20,121 bases of DNA from Alkalibacter sp964582705 (GCA_964582705.1 CAZOTE010000035.1:1-20121); one strand, 5' to 3'; counted from the first letter of the stretch, positions 6,805-15,905 are shown. The notes: generated by a model not told the origin, from the sequence alone. Translations and numbers: made by a program.

Positions 6805-9800
6805 ATGCTAAATGATAGTGAAAATATTAAGAAATCCATAGGAGAGGTTCTTTCCCGGGAGGCCTTTGAGATCAAAAAGGTTGAAGTAGCCAGAAAGAAA
6901 AGCCGATGGACATTGTACGTAAATCCCTTAAAGGATACGGATCTTGATAAAATCCGCATAGACCTTGAAGGGATTTTGAACAATCAGGTAGAGATTCAAT
7001 TGATTCCTGTAAAGTCGGATGATCGATATATTAAAGATTCCGATAAGGATGATATCAAAAAATGGATAAAATCAAACTATCCGGAAGTACTGCTTACTGC
7101 AAACAATTGGGTAACAGAACCTGGTAAGATCAGAATACCCCTTATTCACAAATCCGACTGTGATAATATGACTGAAACGAATGCTTCCCAAAAATTGAGA
7201 AGATGGTTTGGCGAGAAGACCAAAATCAATGTGGAGTTTTCCTTTTATCCCATGGAGGGACTGCAGGAGCTCAGCGAAGAAATCGAATCAGAAAAGAAAA
7301 AGGTAAATAGCTTTGAAACAAGACAGAAACCCTCCGGCACCAAATCATTGACCAACAGACCCATGGAGGCTTCCACGATACTTGGCAGAAAAATCAAGGA
7401 TGACCCAATCCCAATGAGCGAAGTCACCTCGGATCAGGACGTGGCAATCAGGGGGAAGATCTTTAAGATTGACCAAAAGGAAATCCGCAACAATATGACT
7501 ATCGTCACCTTCAATATAACGGACTACACCTCATCTTTGACATGCAAGTCTTTTTTAAACGAAGAAAAGACAAAAAAGGTAATCTCGTCAATCAGCGAAG
7601 GTTGCTGGCTGAAGGTTAAAGGGAAAATCCAATTTGATACTTTTGCCAGAGAGAACGTGCTTATAGTCAGTTCAATAGAAAGCCAATGGGTGGAACCGAG
7701 AAAGGATGAAGCCGAAACCAGACGGATAGAACTTCATGCACATACACAATACAGCTCGATGGATAGCGTGGCGAAGCTTTCCAAGCTTATAGGAACCGCA
7801 TCTGATTTCGGGCATAAGGCAATAGCCATCACGGACCACGGAGTATTGCAGGCTTATCCCGAGGCTATGGAGCTAGCTGCTAAAAAAGATATCAAAGTTA
7901 TCTATGGAATGGAAGGATACCTTGTAGATGACAATAAAAACTCCAAATGGGGGGAAGGAGACGGTCCTCTAGACGGATGCTTTGTGGTATTTGACCTAGA
8001 GACTACGGGCTTATCTGCCAAAAACAGTGAAATCATTGAAATAGGAGCTGTCAAGGTAAACAACGGTCAAATCATAGAAACCTACAATTCATTTGTTCAT
8101 CCAAAAGCAAAGGTGCCCCTTAAGATTACAGAGATAACCGGAATTTCTGATGAGATGGTAAGAAATCAGCGAGAGATCGACGTCGTAATGGAGGAGTTTT
8201 TAAGCTTTGCAGAAGGCAACATAATGGTTGCCCACAATGCAAGATTTGACATATCCTTCATAGAAGCATTCTGTCGAAAGCTGGGCATTGAAAAGAAGTT
8301 CACGGTAATCGACACTCTGTCTTTGGCAAGAAACGCTCTAACCGATTTGGGCAGGTTCAACCTAAAGAGCCTCTCACGGTATTTCAAGATCGATTTGAAA
8401 AACCATCATCGTGCCAGCGACGACGCCATGGCCACAGCCAAGGTGTTTATCAAGCTTGTGGGAATAAGTATGGACAAGGGTGCCAAGACAGCAGATGATC
8501 TAAACCATGTATTTGACAGCGAGCAGGCTATAAAGAAGATGGACACTGCCCACATCATAATACTCGTTAAGAACCAAACAGGCCTTAAAAATCTTTACAA
8601 GCTGGTATCCATGAGCCATCTTAGGTACTTCTACAAAAAACCCAGAATTCCCAAAAGCGTATTGGAAAAATACCGGGAAGGCTTGATTTTAGGAAGCGCA
8701 TGTGAAAGCGGCGAGCTCTACAAAGGAATATTAAACGACAAATCGGAAGATGATATCGAGAAGATCATCGAATTCTACGATTACCTGGAGGTTCAACCTC
8801 TCGGCAACAATGCTTTTTTGCTGGATAAGGGAATCGTAAACAATGAAGAAGAACTTAAAAATATCAATAAACGAATAATTGCCCTTGGAGAAAAATATGG
8901 CAAACCTGTGGTTGCTACAGGTGACGTCCACTTTGTGGACAAAGAGGATGAGTGCTTCAGAAAGGTCTTGATGTGCGGTCAAAAGTATGACGACTTTAAT
9001 AGACAGCCGCCCCTTTACTACAGAACTACTCAGGAGATGCTTCACGAGTTCTATTATCTAGATGAACAAAAGGCTCGTGAAATTGTTATCGAAAATCCAA
9101 TGAAGATTTCAGATATGATCGATAACGTGCTGCCTATACCAAATGGAACATTCCCTCCTATAATAGAAGGGTCCGATCAGGAAATCAGAGAAATGATCGT
9201 TGCCTACGCCAAGGATAAATATGGAGATCCACTCCCCGAGGTTGTCGAAGCTCGGGTAGATAAGGAGCTTAACTCCATAATAAGCAATGGCTATTCTGTA
9301 TTGTACCTTGTTGCCCATAAACTAGTGAAAAAATCCCTGGAGGACGGTTATCTGGTAGGCTCTAGAGGTTCAGTAGGGTCGTCTCTGGCGGCTACGTTTT
9401 CCAATATTACAGAGGTAAATCCACTTTCTCCTCACTACGTTTGTCCAAAGTGCAAAAACAGTGAATTTTACGACAGCTCTCAGGTGGGCTCGGGACCCGA
9501 CCTTGAGGACAAGCTGTGTCCGAAATGCGGCAGTGAATACATAAAAGATGGCTTTGACATTCCTTTTGAGGTGTTTCTTGGATTCGAAGGGGACAAGGAG
9601 CCGGATATAGATCTAAACTTCTCCGGGGAATATCAGCCCACCGCCCATAAATATACCGAAGAGTTATTCGGAAAGGGCAACGTATACAGAGCAGGCACTA
9701 TTTCTACTATTGCAGAGAAGACAGCCTTCGGTTTTGTAAAAAACTATCTGGAGGAGAACGGATGCTTGATTACAAATGCGGAAATCGATAGATTGGTTGA

Positions 9801-11022
9801 TGGGTGCACCGGGATAAAAAGGACTACGGGCCAGCATCCCGGTGGAATCATGGTGGTTCCTTCAAATAAAGAGATATACGATTTCTGCCCCATACAAAAG
9901 CCGGCAGACGACGTGGACAGCACGACTACAACCACACATTTTGATTATCATTCTATAAGCGGCAGGCTTTTGAAGCTGGATATCCTGGGTCATGACGATC
10001 CTACCGTGATACGTATGCTCGAAGACCTGACGGGCCTTGATGCAACCAAGATTCCCTTGGACGATTCAGAAACGATGAGCCTTTTCACTTCCACCAAGGC
10101 ACTCAAGCTGGTTGACGGGGACATAGGATCCACAGTGGGAACTTATGGGATACCTGAATTCGGTACAGGATTTGTAAGGGAGATGCTGGTGGCTACCAAA
10201 CCCTCTGCATTTTCAGACTTAATAAGAATATCCGGTCTTTCTCATGGAACGGACGTTTGGCTTAACAATGCTCAAGAGCTTATCGCAAATAAAACGGCCA
10301 CAATCAAAGAGGTCATCTGTACCAGGGATGACATAATGGTTTATCTCATACATATGGGCCTGCCCAGCAAGAAGGCCTTTAATATTATGGAAAAGGTACG
10401 AAAGGGCAAGGGCTTACACGATGAAGACGTAGCCCTTATGAACCAGCATGATGTTCCCCAGTGGTATATTGATTCCTGCAACAAGATTAAATATATGTTT
10501 CCAAAGGCCCATGCCGTCGCATATGTGACAATGGCCTTTAGGATAGCCTACTTTAAGGTTCACCACCCCCTTGCTTATTACGCCACGTATTTTAGTGTAA
10601 GAGCTGATGACTTTGACGCCCACCTGGCGGTACAGGGAAAAGACAGGGTCAGAAAGGCTATTAGAGAGATCAAGGAAATAGGCAACGGAGCAACCGCCAA
10701 GGATAAATCCAAGATCACTGTCCTGGAGCTGATACTGGAGATGCTCTGCAGAGGTTATGATTTCCTTCCGGTCAGCTTGTATGAATCACATTACTCAAAG
10801 TTCATCATAAAGGACGGAAAGCTGCTGCCGCCATTTAACGCCCTGGAAGGAATCGGGCTTAAGGCGTCTCAGAATGTGTACGAATCAGCAAAGAAAGGCT
10901 CATTCATATCCATAGAGGACCTCCAGGCAAGAACCAAGCTCAGCAAGACGAACGTGGAAACCCTGCTTAAGCACGGAACCATCAACGAATTGCCACAATC
11001 CAACCAGATAAGCCTGTTTTAA
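6805..11022 (+). CDS. polC: DNA polymerase III alpha subunit, Gram-positive type (PolC)
   Basis: PolC is the replicative DNA polymerase of low-GC Gram-positives, with built-in 3'-5' proofreading. Domains in order are an N-terminal region, an OB fold at about 210-300, a PHP domain starting at ELHAHTQYSS (His311, His313), an inserted DEDDh exonuclease (FDLETTG from residue 396), the rest of PHP, then the polymerase. The polymerase has GSRGSVGSS, a zinc site (Cys880, Cys883, Cys905, Cys908) and catalytic Asp934 and Asp936 in PDIDLNFSGE. The C-terminal QISLF is a beta-clamp binding peptide. I start at ATG 6805 (1405 residues; AGGTG at 6794-6798) rather than an in-frame ATG at 6763 inside the previous gene. 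The B. subtilis enzyme is 1437 residues. No key residue is missing. Confidence 0.98.
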   Translation: MLNDSENIKKSIGEVLSREAFEIKKVEVARKKSRWTLYVNPLKDTDLDKIRIDLEGILNNQVEIQLIPVKSDDRYIKDSDKDDIKKWIKSNYPEVLLTANNWVTEPGKIRIPLIHKSDCDNMTETNASQKLRRWFGEKTKINVEFSFYPMEGLQELSEEIESEKKKVNSFETRQKPSGTKSLTNRPMEASTILGRKIKDDPIPMSEVTSDQDVAIRGKIFKIDQKEIRNNMTIVTFNITDYTSSLTCKSFLNEEKTKKVISSISEGCWLKVKGKIQFDTFARENVLIVSSIESQWVEPRKDEAETRRIELHAHTQYSSMDSVAKLSKLIGTASDFGHKAIAITDHGVLQAYPEAMELAAKKDIKVIYGMEGYLVDDNKNSKWGEGDGPLDGCFVVFDLETTGLSAKNSEIIEIGAVKVNNGQIIETYNSFVHPKAKVPLKITEITGISDEMVRNQREIDVVMEEFLSFAEGNIMVAHNARFDISFIEAFCRKLGIEKKFTVIDTLSLARNALTDLGRFNLKSLSRYFKIDLKNHHRASDDAMATAKVFIKLVGISMDKGAKTADDLNHVFDSEQAIKKMDTAHIIILVKNQTGLKNLYKLVSMSHLRYFYKKPRIPKSVLEKYREGLILGSACESGELYKGILNDKSEDDIEKIIEFYDYLEVQPLGNNAFLLDKGIVNNEEELKNINKRIIALGEKYGKPVVATGDVHFVDKEDECFRKVLMCGQKYDDFNRQPPLYYRTTQEMLHEFYYLDEQKAREIVIENPMKISDMIDNVLPIPNGTFPPIIEGSDQEIREMIVAYAKDKYGDPLPEVVEARVDKELNSIISNGYSVLYLVAHKLVKKSLEDGYLVGSRGSVGSSLAATFSNITEVNPLSPHYVCPKCKNSEFYDSSQVGSGPDLEDKLCPKCGSEYIKDGFDIPFEVFLGFEGDKEPDIDLNFSGEYQPTAHKYTEELFGKGNVYRAGTISTIAEKTAFGFVKNYLEENGCLITNAEIDRLVDGCTGIKRTTGQHPGGIMVVPSNKEIYDFCPIQKPADDVDSTTTTTHFDYHSISGRLLKLDILGHDDPTVIRMLEDLTGLDATKIPLDDSETMSLFTSTKALKLVDGDIGSTVGTYGIPEFGTGFVREMLVATKPSAFSDLIRISGLSHGTDVWLNNAQELIANKTATIKEVICTRDDIMVYLIHMGLPSKKAFNIMEKVRKGKGLHDEDVALMNQHDVPQWYIDSCNKIKYMFPKAHAVAYVTMAFRIAYFKVHHPLAYYATYFSVRADDFDAHLAVQGKDRVRKAIREIKEIGNGATAKDKSKITVLELILEMLCRGYDFLPVSLYESHYSKFIIKDGKLLPPFNALEGIGLKASQNVYESAKKGSFISIEDLQARTKLSKTNVETLLKHGTINELPQSNQISLF

Positions 11023-11028
11023 AGGTAC

Positions 11029-11057
11029 TTGAAAAAAAAACGAGAGTATGATATGAT
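11029..11057 (+). promoter_or_regulatory. Strong sigma-A-type promoter for the rimP-nusA-infB operon
   Basis: The -35 TTGAAA (11029-11034, 5/6 of consensus) is followed by a 17-base spacer and the -10 TATGAT (11052-11057, 5/6), with an extended -10 TG at 11049-11050. It starts seven bases after the polC stop. Predicted initiation is near 11064, giving a leader of about 72 bases before rimP. This is the best promoter match in the window. Confidence 0.75.
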
Positions 11058-11086
11058 TAACAGTAACAATTTGAGTTTACTTTTCG

Positions 11087-11118
11087 AAGAGTGGGAAAAA
11101 CCCGCTCTTTATTATTTG
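11087..11118 (+). terminator. Leader hairpin with interrupted T-tract upstream of rimP (candidate NusA-dependent attenuator)
   Basis: AAGAGTGGG (11087-11095) pairs with CCCGCTCTT (11101-11109), nine pairs with one T-G wobble, around an AAAAA loop; the following tract TATTATTTG is T-rich but interrupted. It lies about 23 bases after the predicted transcription start and 18 bases before the rimP ribosome binding site. It could terminate polC transcripts and also attenuate the rimP-nusA transcript. Confidence 0.7.
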
Positions 11119-11135
11119 ATACGGGAGGTTTTGAT

Positions 11136-11600
11136 ATGGCGAAGAAAAAAACGGATGAATTCGTATTCGATTTGTCCGAGCCCATAGCGGAAGAATTGGG
11201 GTTTGAACTTGTGGATGTGGAGTTTATTAAGGAAGGACAAAACTGGTTTTTGCGCCTATACATAGACAAGGATGGGGGAGTGAACCTGGATGACTGCCAG
11301 GCCTTCAGCAGCAGAATAAACGTATTGCTGGATGAAACTGACCCCATTTCTCAAAGCTACTTTCTTGAGGTCTCATCACCGGGTCTTGACAGGCCACTAA
11401 AGAAAAGAGCGGATTACGACAGGTACAAGGGGAAGATGATAGAGGTCAATCTTTATGCCCAGATAGAAGGAAGCAAGTACTACAAAGGTATAAATGGCGG
11501 GATCGAGGATGAGATGCTGACCTTGTTGTTAGAAGAAGATAAAGAGCTTAAGATCCCTGTCAAATCAATAGGAAGCGCAAAGCTGTATTTTGAATTTTAA
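11136..11600 (+). CDS. rimP: Ribosome maturation factor RimP
   Basis: RimP helps mature the 30S subunit and binds it during assembly of the central pseudoknot region. The protein shows the family's N-terminal alpha/beta domain (LGFELVDVEFIKEG, LRLYIDKDGGVNLDDC) and the hallmark EVSSPGLDRPLKK at about residues 78-90, then an SH3-like C-terminal domain ending in KSIGSAKLYFEF. I start at ATG 11136 (154 residues, usual length) because GGGAGG at 11123-11128 lies seven bases upstream; an in-frame GTG at 11091 falls inside the leader hairpin. It is the first gene of the rimP-nusA operon, behind a strong promoter and a possible attenuator. Confidence 0.96.
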   Translation: MAKKKTDEFVFDLSEPIAEELGFELVDVEFIKEGQNWFLRLYIDKDGGVNLDDCQAFSSRINVLLDETDPISQSYFLEVSSPGLDRPLKKRADYDRYKGKMIEVNLYAQIEGSKYYKGINGGIEDEMLTLLLEEDKELKIPVKSIGSAKLYFEF

Positions 11601-11640
11601 ATTAAAAGCAATATAATGATAACGGAGGTTTACAAACAAG

Positions 11641-12729
11641 ATGAATAAAGATTTTATTCTTGCACTGGATTCAGTGGAAAAGGAAAAGGGAATAAAAAAG
11701 GATGAGCTGATAGATGCCATAGAAGCAGCCATAGCATCTTCTTACAAAAAAAACTACGGGAGCTCCCATGAAATTAAGATAAACATAGATAGGGAGACTG
11801 GAGAAATAAACGTACATGCTTTAAAGGAAGTAGTTGAAGAGGTGTTTGATCCCAATATCGAAATCACATTGGATGATGCCAAGCAGATTTACGATGGATA
11901 TCAACTTGGAGATGTAGCAGAAATAGAAATCAAGCCTAAGAACTTCGGAAGAATCGCAGCACAGAATGCAAAGCAGCTGGTGGTGCAGCGAATCAAGGAA
12001 GCTGAAAGAAATATCATCTTCGATCAGTTCTCCGAGCGTGAGGACGAGATCATAAACGGAGTTATCCAAAGAAAAGAAAAAAACAACATATATGTGGATC
12101 TTGGAAAAACAGAAGGGATATTGATGCCAAACGAGCAGGTTTCAGGAGAAGATTATTCTCAAAACAAGCGCATTAAGGTGTACGTTCTCGAAGTTAAAAA
12201 AACCACTAAGGGACCTCAAATAATGGTATCAAGAACACATCCCGGACTTGTAAAAAGATTGTTTGAAAACGAGGTTCCAGAAATTTATGATGGCGCTGTC
12301 ACCATAAAGTCCATATCAAGGGAAGCCGGTTCCAGGACTAAAATAGCTGTATCAGCTGTTGAATCCAATATAGATCCTGTAGGATCCTGCGTAGGACCCA
12401 AGGGAATCAGGGTACAAAATATTGTTGACGAGCTAAACGGCGAAAAAATTGATATAATTAAATGGAGCGATGATCCCAGAGAATATATCGCTAGTTCTCT
12501 GAGTCCTGCGAAGGTGTTAAGAGTGGACGTAAATGAGCTGGAAAGATCGGCACTGGTTATAGTTGACGATTATCAACTGTCTCTTGCTATAGGAAAAGAA
12601 GGACAAAATGCGAGACTGGCAGCAAAGCTTACAGGGTGGAAGATCGACATAAAGAGCAAGTCCCAAAGTGAAAACATGGAAGAGATCGATCAAATCGCCA
12701 GCGATCTGCTTGACGATCTGGATCTATAA
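11641..12729 (+). CDS. nusA: Transcription termination/antitermination factor NusA
   Basis: NusA binds RNA polymerase and nascent RNA, promoting pausing and intrinsic termination. The N-terminal polymerase-binding domain (about 1-125) is followed by an S1 domain (about 134-200), then two KH domains with GxxG loops GPKG (252-255) and GKEG (318-321). At 362 residues it lacks the acidic C-terminal repeats of E. coli NusA, as is normal in Firmicutes. ATG 11641 has GGAGG at 11624-11628, a rather long 12-base spacing; no better start is visible. rnpM, ylxQ and infB follow. NusA may control its own operon through the leader hairpin at 11087-11109 (inference). Confidence 0.97.
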   Translation: MNKDFILALDSVEKEKGIKKDELIDAIEAAIASSYKKNYGSSHEIKINIDRETGEINVHALKEVVEEVFDPNIEITLDDAKQIYDGYQLGDVAEIEIKPKNFGRIAAQNAKQLVVQRIKEAERNIIFDQFSEREDEIINGVIQRKEKNNIYVDLGKTEGILMPNEQVSGEDYSQNKRIKVYVLEVKKTTKGPQIMVSRTHPGLVKRLFENEVPEIYDGAVTIKSISREAGSRTKIAVSAVESNIDPVGSCVGPKGIRVQNIVDELNGEKIDIIKWSDDPREYIASSLSPAKVLRVDVNELERSALVIVDDYQLSLAIGKEGQNARLAAKLTGWKIDIKSKSQSENMEEIDQIASDLLDDLDL

Positions 12730-12747
12730 CAGATTGGAGGGATTACC

Positions 12748-13014
12748 ATGAGAAAAATACCTCAAAGAACATGTATAGTATGCGGAGAGAAGATAGACAA
12801 AAAGAACCTTATACGTGTCGTAAAGAACAAAGAAGGTGAAGTTTTCTACGATCCCACAGGAAAGGCCAACGGTAGAGGGGCCTATTTATGCGGCAGTGAC
12901 GAATGTACAGAGGCGATTCTTAAGAAAAACGCCCTGAACAGGGCTTTTAAGATGGAAATCGACGAAGCCGTAAAATTGAAGGTTATGGATGATGTGAAGA
13001 ATGCAAAAAAATAA
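12748..13014 (+). CDS. rnpM: RNase P modulator RnpM (YlxR family)
   Basis: This 88-residue protein belongs to the YlxR family; B. subtilis YlxR has been renamed RnpM as a protein that binds RNase P RNA and modulates its activity. The family core is clear: RTCIVCGEKIDKKNLIRVV, then YDPTGKANGRGAYLC with the conserved GRGAY. Four cysteines (9, 12, 48, 53) are arranged C-x2-C and C-x4-C, so a zinc site is possible here although not all homologues keep them. GGAGGG at 12736-12741 sets the ATG. The 3' end overlaps ylxQ by 14 bases. It sits between nusA and ylxQ, as is standard in Firmicutes. Confidence 0.92.
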   Translation: MRKIPQRTCIVCGEKIDKKNLIRVVKNKEGEVFYDPTGKANGRGAYLCGSDECTEAILKKNALNRAFKMEIDEAVKLKVMDDVKNAKK

Positions 13015-13330
13015 GTTTTTAAATTTTATAGGAATATGTAAAAAATCAGGGAAGATAGTACTTGGAGACCATATGGTGGAAAAGGAAATGAACAGGGAGA
13101 CCTTAAAGCTTGTAGTGGTAGCGACAGATACTTCAGACAGGATTTGGGCCAAATACGAACGTTTCTGCAAGGAAAAAGGCATACCTGCCCTGAGAGCGTC
13201 AACAAAAGAAGAACTGGGAAAAGCAGTGGGAAAGAAAGCGACAGCAGTAGCAGGCTTTAAAGACCAAAACCAAAGTAATAACCTAGTGAAATTATACGAA
13301 AATCTAAAAGAAACAGGGGGAGTTTTATGA
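13001..13330 (+). CDS. ylxQ: YlxQ, L7Ae/L30e-family K-turn RNA-binding protein
   Basis: The 109-residue protein has the L7Ae/L30e fold pattern: FLNFIGICKKSGKIVLGDHMVE, then LVVVATDTSDRIWAKYERFC and IPALRASTKEELGKAVGKK. Family members bind kink-turn RNA; B. subtilis YlxQ binds K-turns in vitro but its cellular role is unsettled. Its ATG lies 14 bases inside rnpM and has only a weak upstream ribosome binding site, so translation is probably coupled to rnpM. Its stop overlaps the infB start (ATGA). Position in the nusA-infB operon suggests a ribosome or RNA-related role. Confidence 0.93.
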   Translation: MQKNKFLNFIGICKKSGKIVLGDHMVEKEMNRETLKLVVVATDTSDRIWAKYERFCKEKGIPALRASTKEELGKAVGKKATAVAGFKDQNQSNNLVKLYENLKETGGVL

Positions 13331-15528
13331 GCAAAGTAAGAGTATACGATCTGGCAAAAGAACTTAATGTAAATAGCAAGGAACTGGTAAAGGTATTGAA
13401 CAGTATGGACATACCTGTCAAAAACCACATGAGTGCATTGAACGAGCAGCAGGAAAAGTACTTTAGAAACAATTACATCAAAGCCCAAGGCGAGAGCCCA
13501 AAACAGGAGAAAGCGCCTGCGAAGACAGTGGAAAAAAAAGAGCAGCCTCCGCAAAGACCTGAGGCCGTAAAAGAAAAAGCGGCTGAAGGGGCAAAACCCT
13601 TCCCAAAGCCACAAGCTAAAACTGAGCAGAAGACAGATAAGAAAAAGCCAGGAAAGAGAGATTTCAGAAAAGGCAAGAAGCCTCCTGTAACTCCTGTGGC
13701 TATAGACAACAGCAAAAAAGAGAAAAAATCAAAAAGCGCCTACAAGAAGAAAAAGGGCGAGGACGAAACAGAAGAATTAGTAGCAATGATTCCAACAGCC
13801 GTTTCCGTAGGTGATTTTGCAGTAAAGATAAACGTGCCATCGACTGAGATAATCAAAAAGCTCATAAGCTTGGGAGTCATGGCTTCAATCAACCAGGAAA
13901 TCGATTTTGAAACTGCTGAGGTAGTAGCTTCTGAGCTCGGAGTTAAAATCGAGCTCGAGGACGTTGAAGAAGAAGTAGCAGAAATGCTAAATGTCGAAGA
14001 AGAAGAGGATGAGAAAAATCTGATACACAGACCCCCAGTTATAACAGTTATGGGCCATGTAGATCACGGCAAGACCTCCCTTCTTGATGCGATAAGAAAG
14101 ACCAGCGTAACAGCAAAGGAAGCCGGTGGAATTACTCAGCATATCGGAGCGTACATGGTCAAGACAAATGACGAAGCGATCACATTTATCGATACGCCGG
14201 GACATGAAGCCTTCACGGCAATGAGACATCGTGGAGCGAGCATAACGGATATCGCGGTTTTGGTTGTAGCTGCAGACGATGGGGTAATGCCACAGACTGT
14301 AGAAGCTTTAAATCATGCTAGGGCGGCTAAAGTGCCGATCATAGTAGCAATAAATAAAATTGACAAACCTGGAGCCAACCCGGACAAGGTCAAGCAGGAG
14401 CTTACCGAATACAATCTGGTTGCAGAAGAATGGGGTGGAGACACCATATTCGTTCCCGTATCTGCAATGACCAGAGAAGGCTTGGATACACTCCTTGAGA
14501 TGATACTGCTTGTAGCCGAGGTTCAGGAACTCAAAGCCAATCCGGACAGACTTGCAAAGGGTACTGTAATAGATGCCAAGCTCGACAAGGGCAGAGGCGT
14601 AGTTGCTACCCTGCTGGTAAATGCAGGAACATTGAGAGTCGGAGACTCAGTAGTCAGCGGAACATCTTACGGAAAGATCAGAGCAATGCTTAATGACAAG
14701 GGAAAAAAGGTAAAGACCGCCGGACCTTCCACTCCTGTTGAAATTTTGGGTCTTAACGAGGTGCCTGAAGCAGGAGAAGAATTCTATGCTGTTAAGGACG
14801 ACAGAACCGCAAGACAGATAGCCGATAAGCGAAGAACCCACTTGAAGGAGCAAAAGGTAAAAAGGAGCGCTCCACTTTCTCTTGACGAACTTTACAATCA
14901 CATCAAGCAGGGAGAAGTTCAAGATATAAACATAATCATCAAAGGAGATGTTCAGGGCTCTGTTGAAGCACTTAAGCAGTCTCTGGAGAAGCTTACCAAT
15001 GAGGAAGTAAGAGTCAATATAATTCATGGCGGAGTAGGAGCGGTAACCGAATCCGACGTTATGCTTGCAGCAGCTTCAAACGGGATAATTATTGGCTTTA
15101 ATGTAAGACCGGGAAATAATGTCAATGCACTGGCTGAGAGGGAAGAGGTAGACTTAAGGCTTTACAGGGTCATTTACGATGCCATCGCCGATGTGGAACA
15201 GGCCATGAAGGGAATGTTGGCTCCTGAGTACAAGGAAGTAGTTCTCGGTACTGCGGAAGTAAGACAAACGTTTAAGGTTCCTAACATCGGTACCATAGCA
15301 GGCTGCTATGTTACCAATGGTAAAATAGCAAGAAGCAACGATGTAAGGGTAATCAGAGACGGCATAGTCGTTTTCGAAGGCAAGATGACATCTCTCAAGA
15401 GATTTAAAGATGACGCAAAGGAAGTAGCCCAGGGATACGAGTGTGGCATAGGCGTCGAGAAATATAACGATTTAAAGGAAGGCGATCAAATAGAAGCCTT
15501 CACGATGGAAGAGATAGCAAGAACATAG
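13327..15528 (+). CDS. infB: Translation initiation factor IF-2
   Basis: IF-2 is the GTPase that brings initiator fMet-tRNA to the 30S subunit and promotes subunit joining. Domains seen are a first IF2_N module (about 3-54, VRVYDLAKELNVNSKELVKV), a Lys/Pro/Glu/Ala-rich flexible linker (about 55-150), a second IF2_N module (about 157-208), and the G domain with G1 GHVDHGKT (243-250), G3 DTPGH (289-293) and G4 NKID (343-346). The beta-barrel and C-terminal fMet-tRNA-binding domains follow. At 733 residues it is within the family range. ATG 13327 overlaps the ylxQ stop by four bases, with a GGGGGAG-type site just upstream. Nothing is missing. Confidence 0.98.
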   Translation: MSKVRVYDLAKELNVNSKELVKVLNSMDIPVKNHMSALNEQQEKYFRNNYIKAQGESPKQEKAPAKTVEKKEQPPQRPEAVKEKAAEGAKPFPKPQAKTEQKTDKKKPGKRDFRKGKKPPVTPVAIDNSKKEKKSKSAYKKKKGEDETEELVAMIPTAVSVGDFAVKINVPSTEIIKKLISLGVMASINQEIDFETAEVVASELGVKIELEDVEEEVAEMLNVEEEEDEKNLIHRPPVITVMGHVDHGKTSLLDAIRKTSVTAKEAGGITQHIGAYMVKTNDEAITFIDTPGHEAFTAMRHRGASITDIAVLVVAADDGVMPQTVEALNHARAAKVPIIVAINKIDKPGANPDKVKQELTEYNLVAEEWGGDTIFVPVSAMTREGLDTLLEMILLVAEVQELKANPDRLAKGTVIDAKLDKGRGVVATLLVNAGTLRVGDSVVSGTSYGKIRAMLNDKGKKVKTAGPSTPVEILGLNEVPEAGEEFYAVKDDRTARQIADKRRTHLKEQKVKRSAPLSLDELYNHIKQGEVQDINIIIKGDVQGSVEALKQSLEKLTNEEVRVNIIHGGVGAVTESDVMLAAASNGIIIGFNVRPGNNVNALAEREEVDLRLYRVIYDAIADVEQAMKGMLAPEYKEVVLGTAEVRQTFKVPNIGTIAGCYVTNGKIARSNDVRVIRDGIVVFEGKMTSLKRFKDDAKEVAQGYECGIGVEKYNDLKEGDQIEAFTMEEIART

Positions 15529-15544
15529 ATAGCAGGTGATGAGC

Positions 15545-15901
15545 ATGGCAAAAAACAGGATCAACAAAATAAATGAAACGATAAAGCAAGAGCTTAGCAG
15601 CCTCATTAGGAAAAACATCAAGGATCCCAGGCTGACCGAGCTCATCAGCGTGATGAAGGTAGATACGACCGGGGACCTAAGATATGCCAAAGTATATATA
15701 AGCATATTCGATACAGACGAAAAGAAAGCTCAGGCAATCGACATACTTAACAAGGCTGCAGGATTTTTAAGAAAAAACGTGGGCAAGACGCTTAAGACTC
15801 ACTACACACCTGAGCTGATTTTTGTACTTGATGATTCAATCGAGTACGGAGCTCACATAGATGAAGTGATAAGAAAGCTGCACAAGGACAGTCAGGAGTA
15901 G
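15545..15901 (+). CDS. rbfA: Ribosome-binding factor A
   Basis: RbfA is a small single-KH-domain protein that binds the 30S subunit during late 16S rRNA maturation and is linked to cold adaptation. The sequence starts MAKNRINKINETIKQELSSL and includes the conserved DPRLTELISVMKVDTTGDL and the KVYISIF strand, ending in IEYGAHIDEVIRKL. Three possible starts lie close together (GTG 15536, ATG 15539, ATG 15545). I chose 15545 (118 residues) because AGGTGAT at 15534-15540 is the ribosome binding site and the resulting N-terminus matches the family. It follows infB after 16 bases, as usual. Confidence 0.95.
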   Translation: MAKNRINKINETIKQELSSLIRKNIKDPRLTELISVMKVDTTGDLRYAKVYISIFDTDEKKAQAIDILNKAAGFLRKNVGKTLKTHYTPELIFVLDDSIEYGAHIDEVIRKLHKDSQE

Positions 15902-15905
15902 TAAA

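Noticed and set aside
11590..11617. Perfect TATAAT at 11612-11617 with TTGAAT 16 bases upstream, suggesting an internal nusA promoter
   Set aside because: Initiation would fall near 11624, inside the nusA ribosome binding site, leaving no usable leader; chance occurrence in an AT-rich gap is likely, though a weak start cannot be excluded.
12886..13614. Long minus-strand open frame (242 codons) across rnpM, ylxQ and the start of infB
   Set aside because: Phe/Leu/Cys-rich composition typical of the reverse of Lys/Glu-rich genes, no ribosome binding site or recognisable domain, and it opposes three well-identified genes.
13490..13770. Lys/Pro/Ala/Glu-rich stretch in infB as a repeat or a foreign insertion
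   Set aside because: This is the normal variable, flexible linker of IF-2 between its two N-terminal modules.
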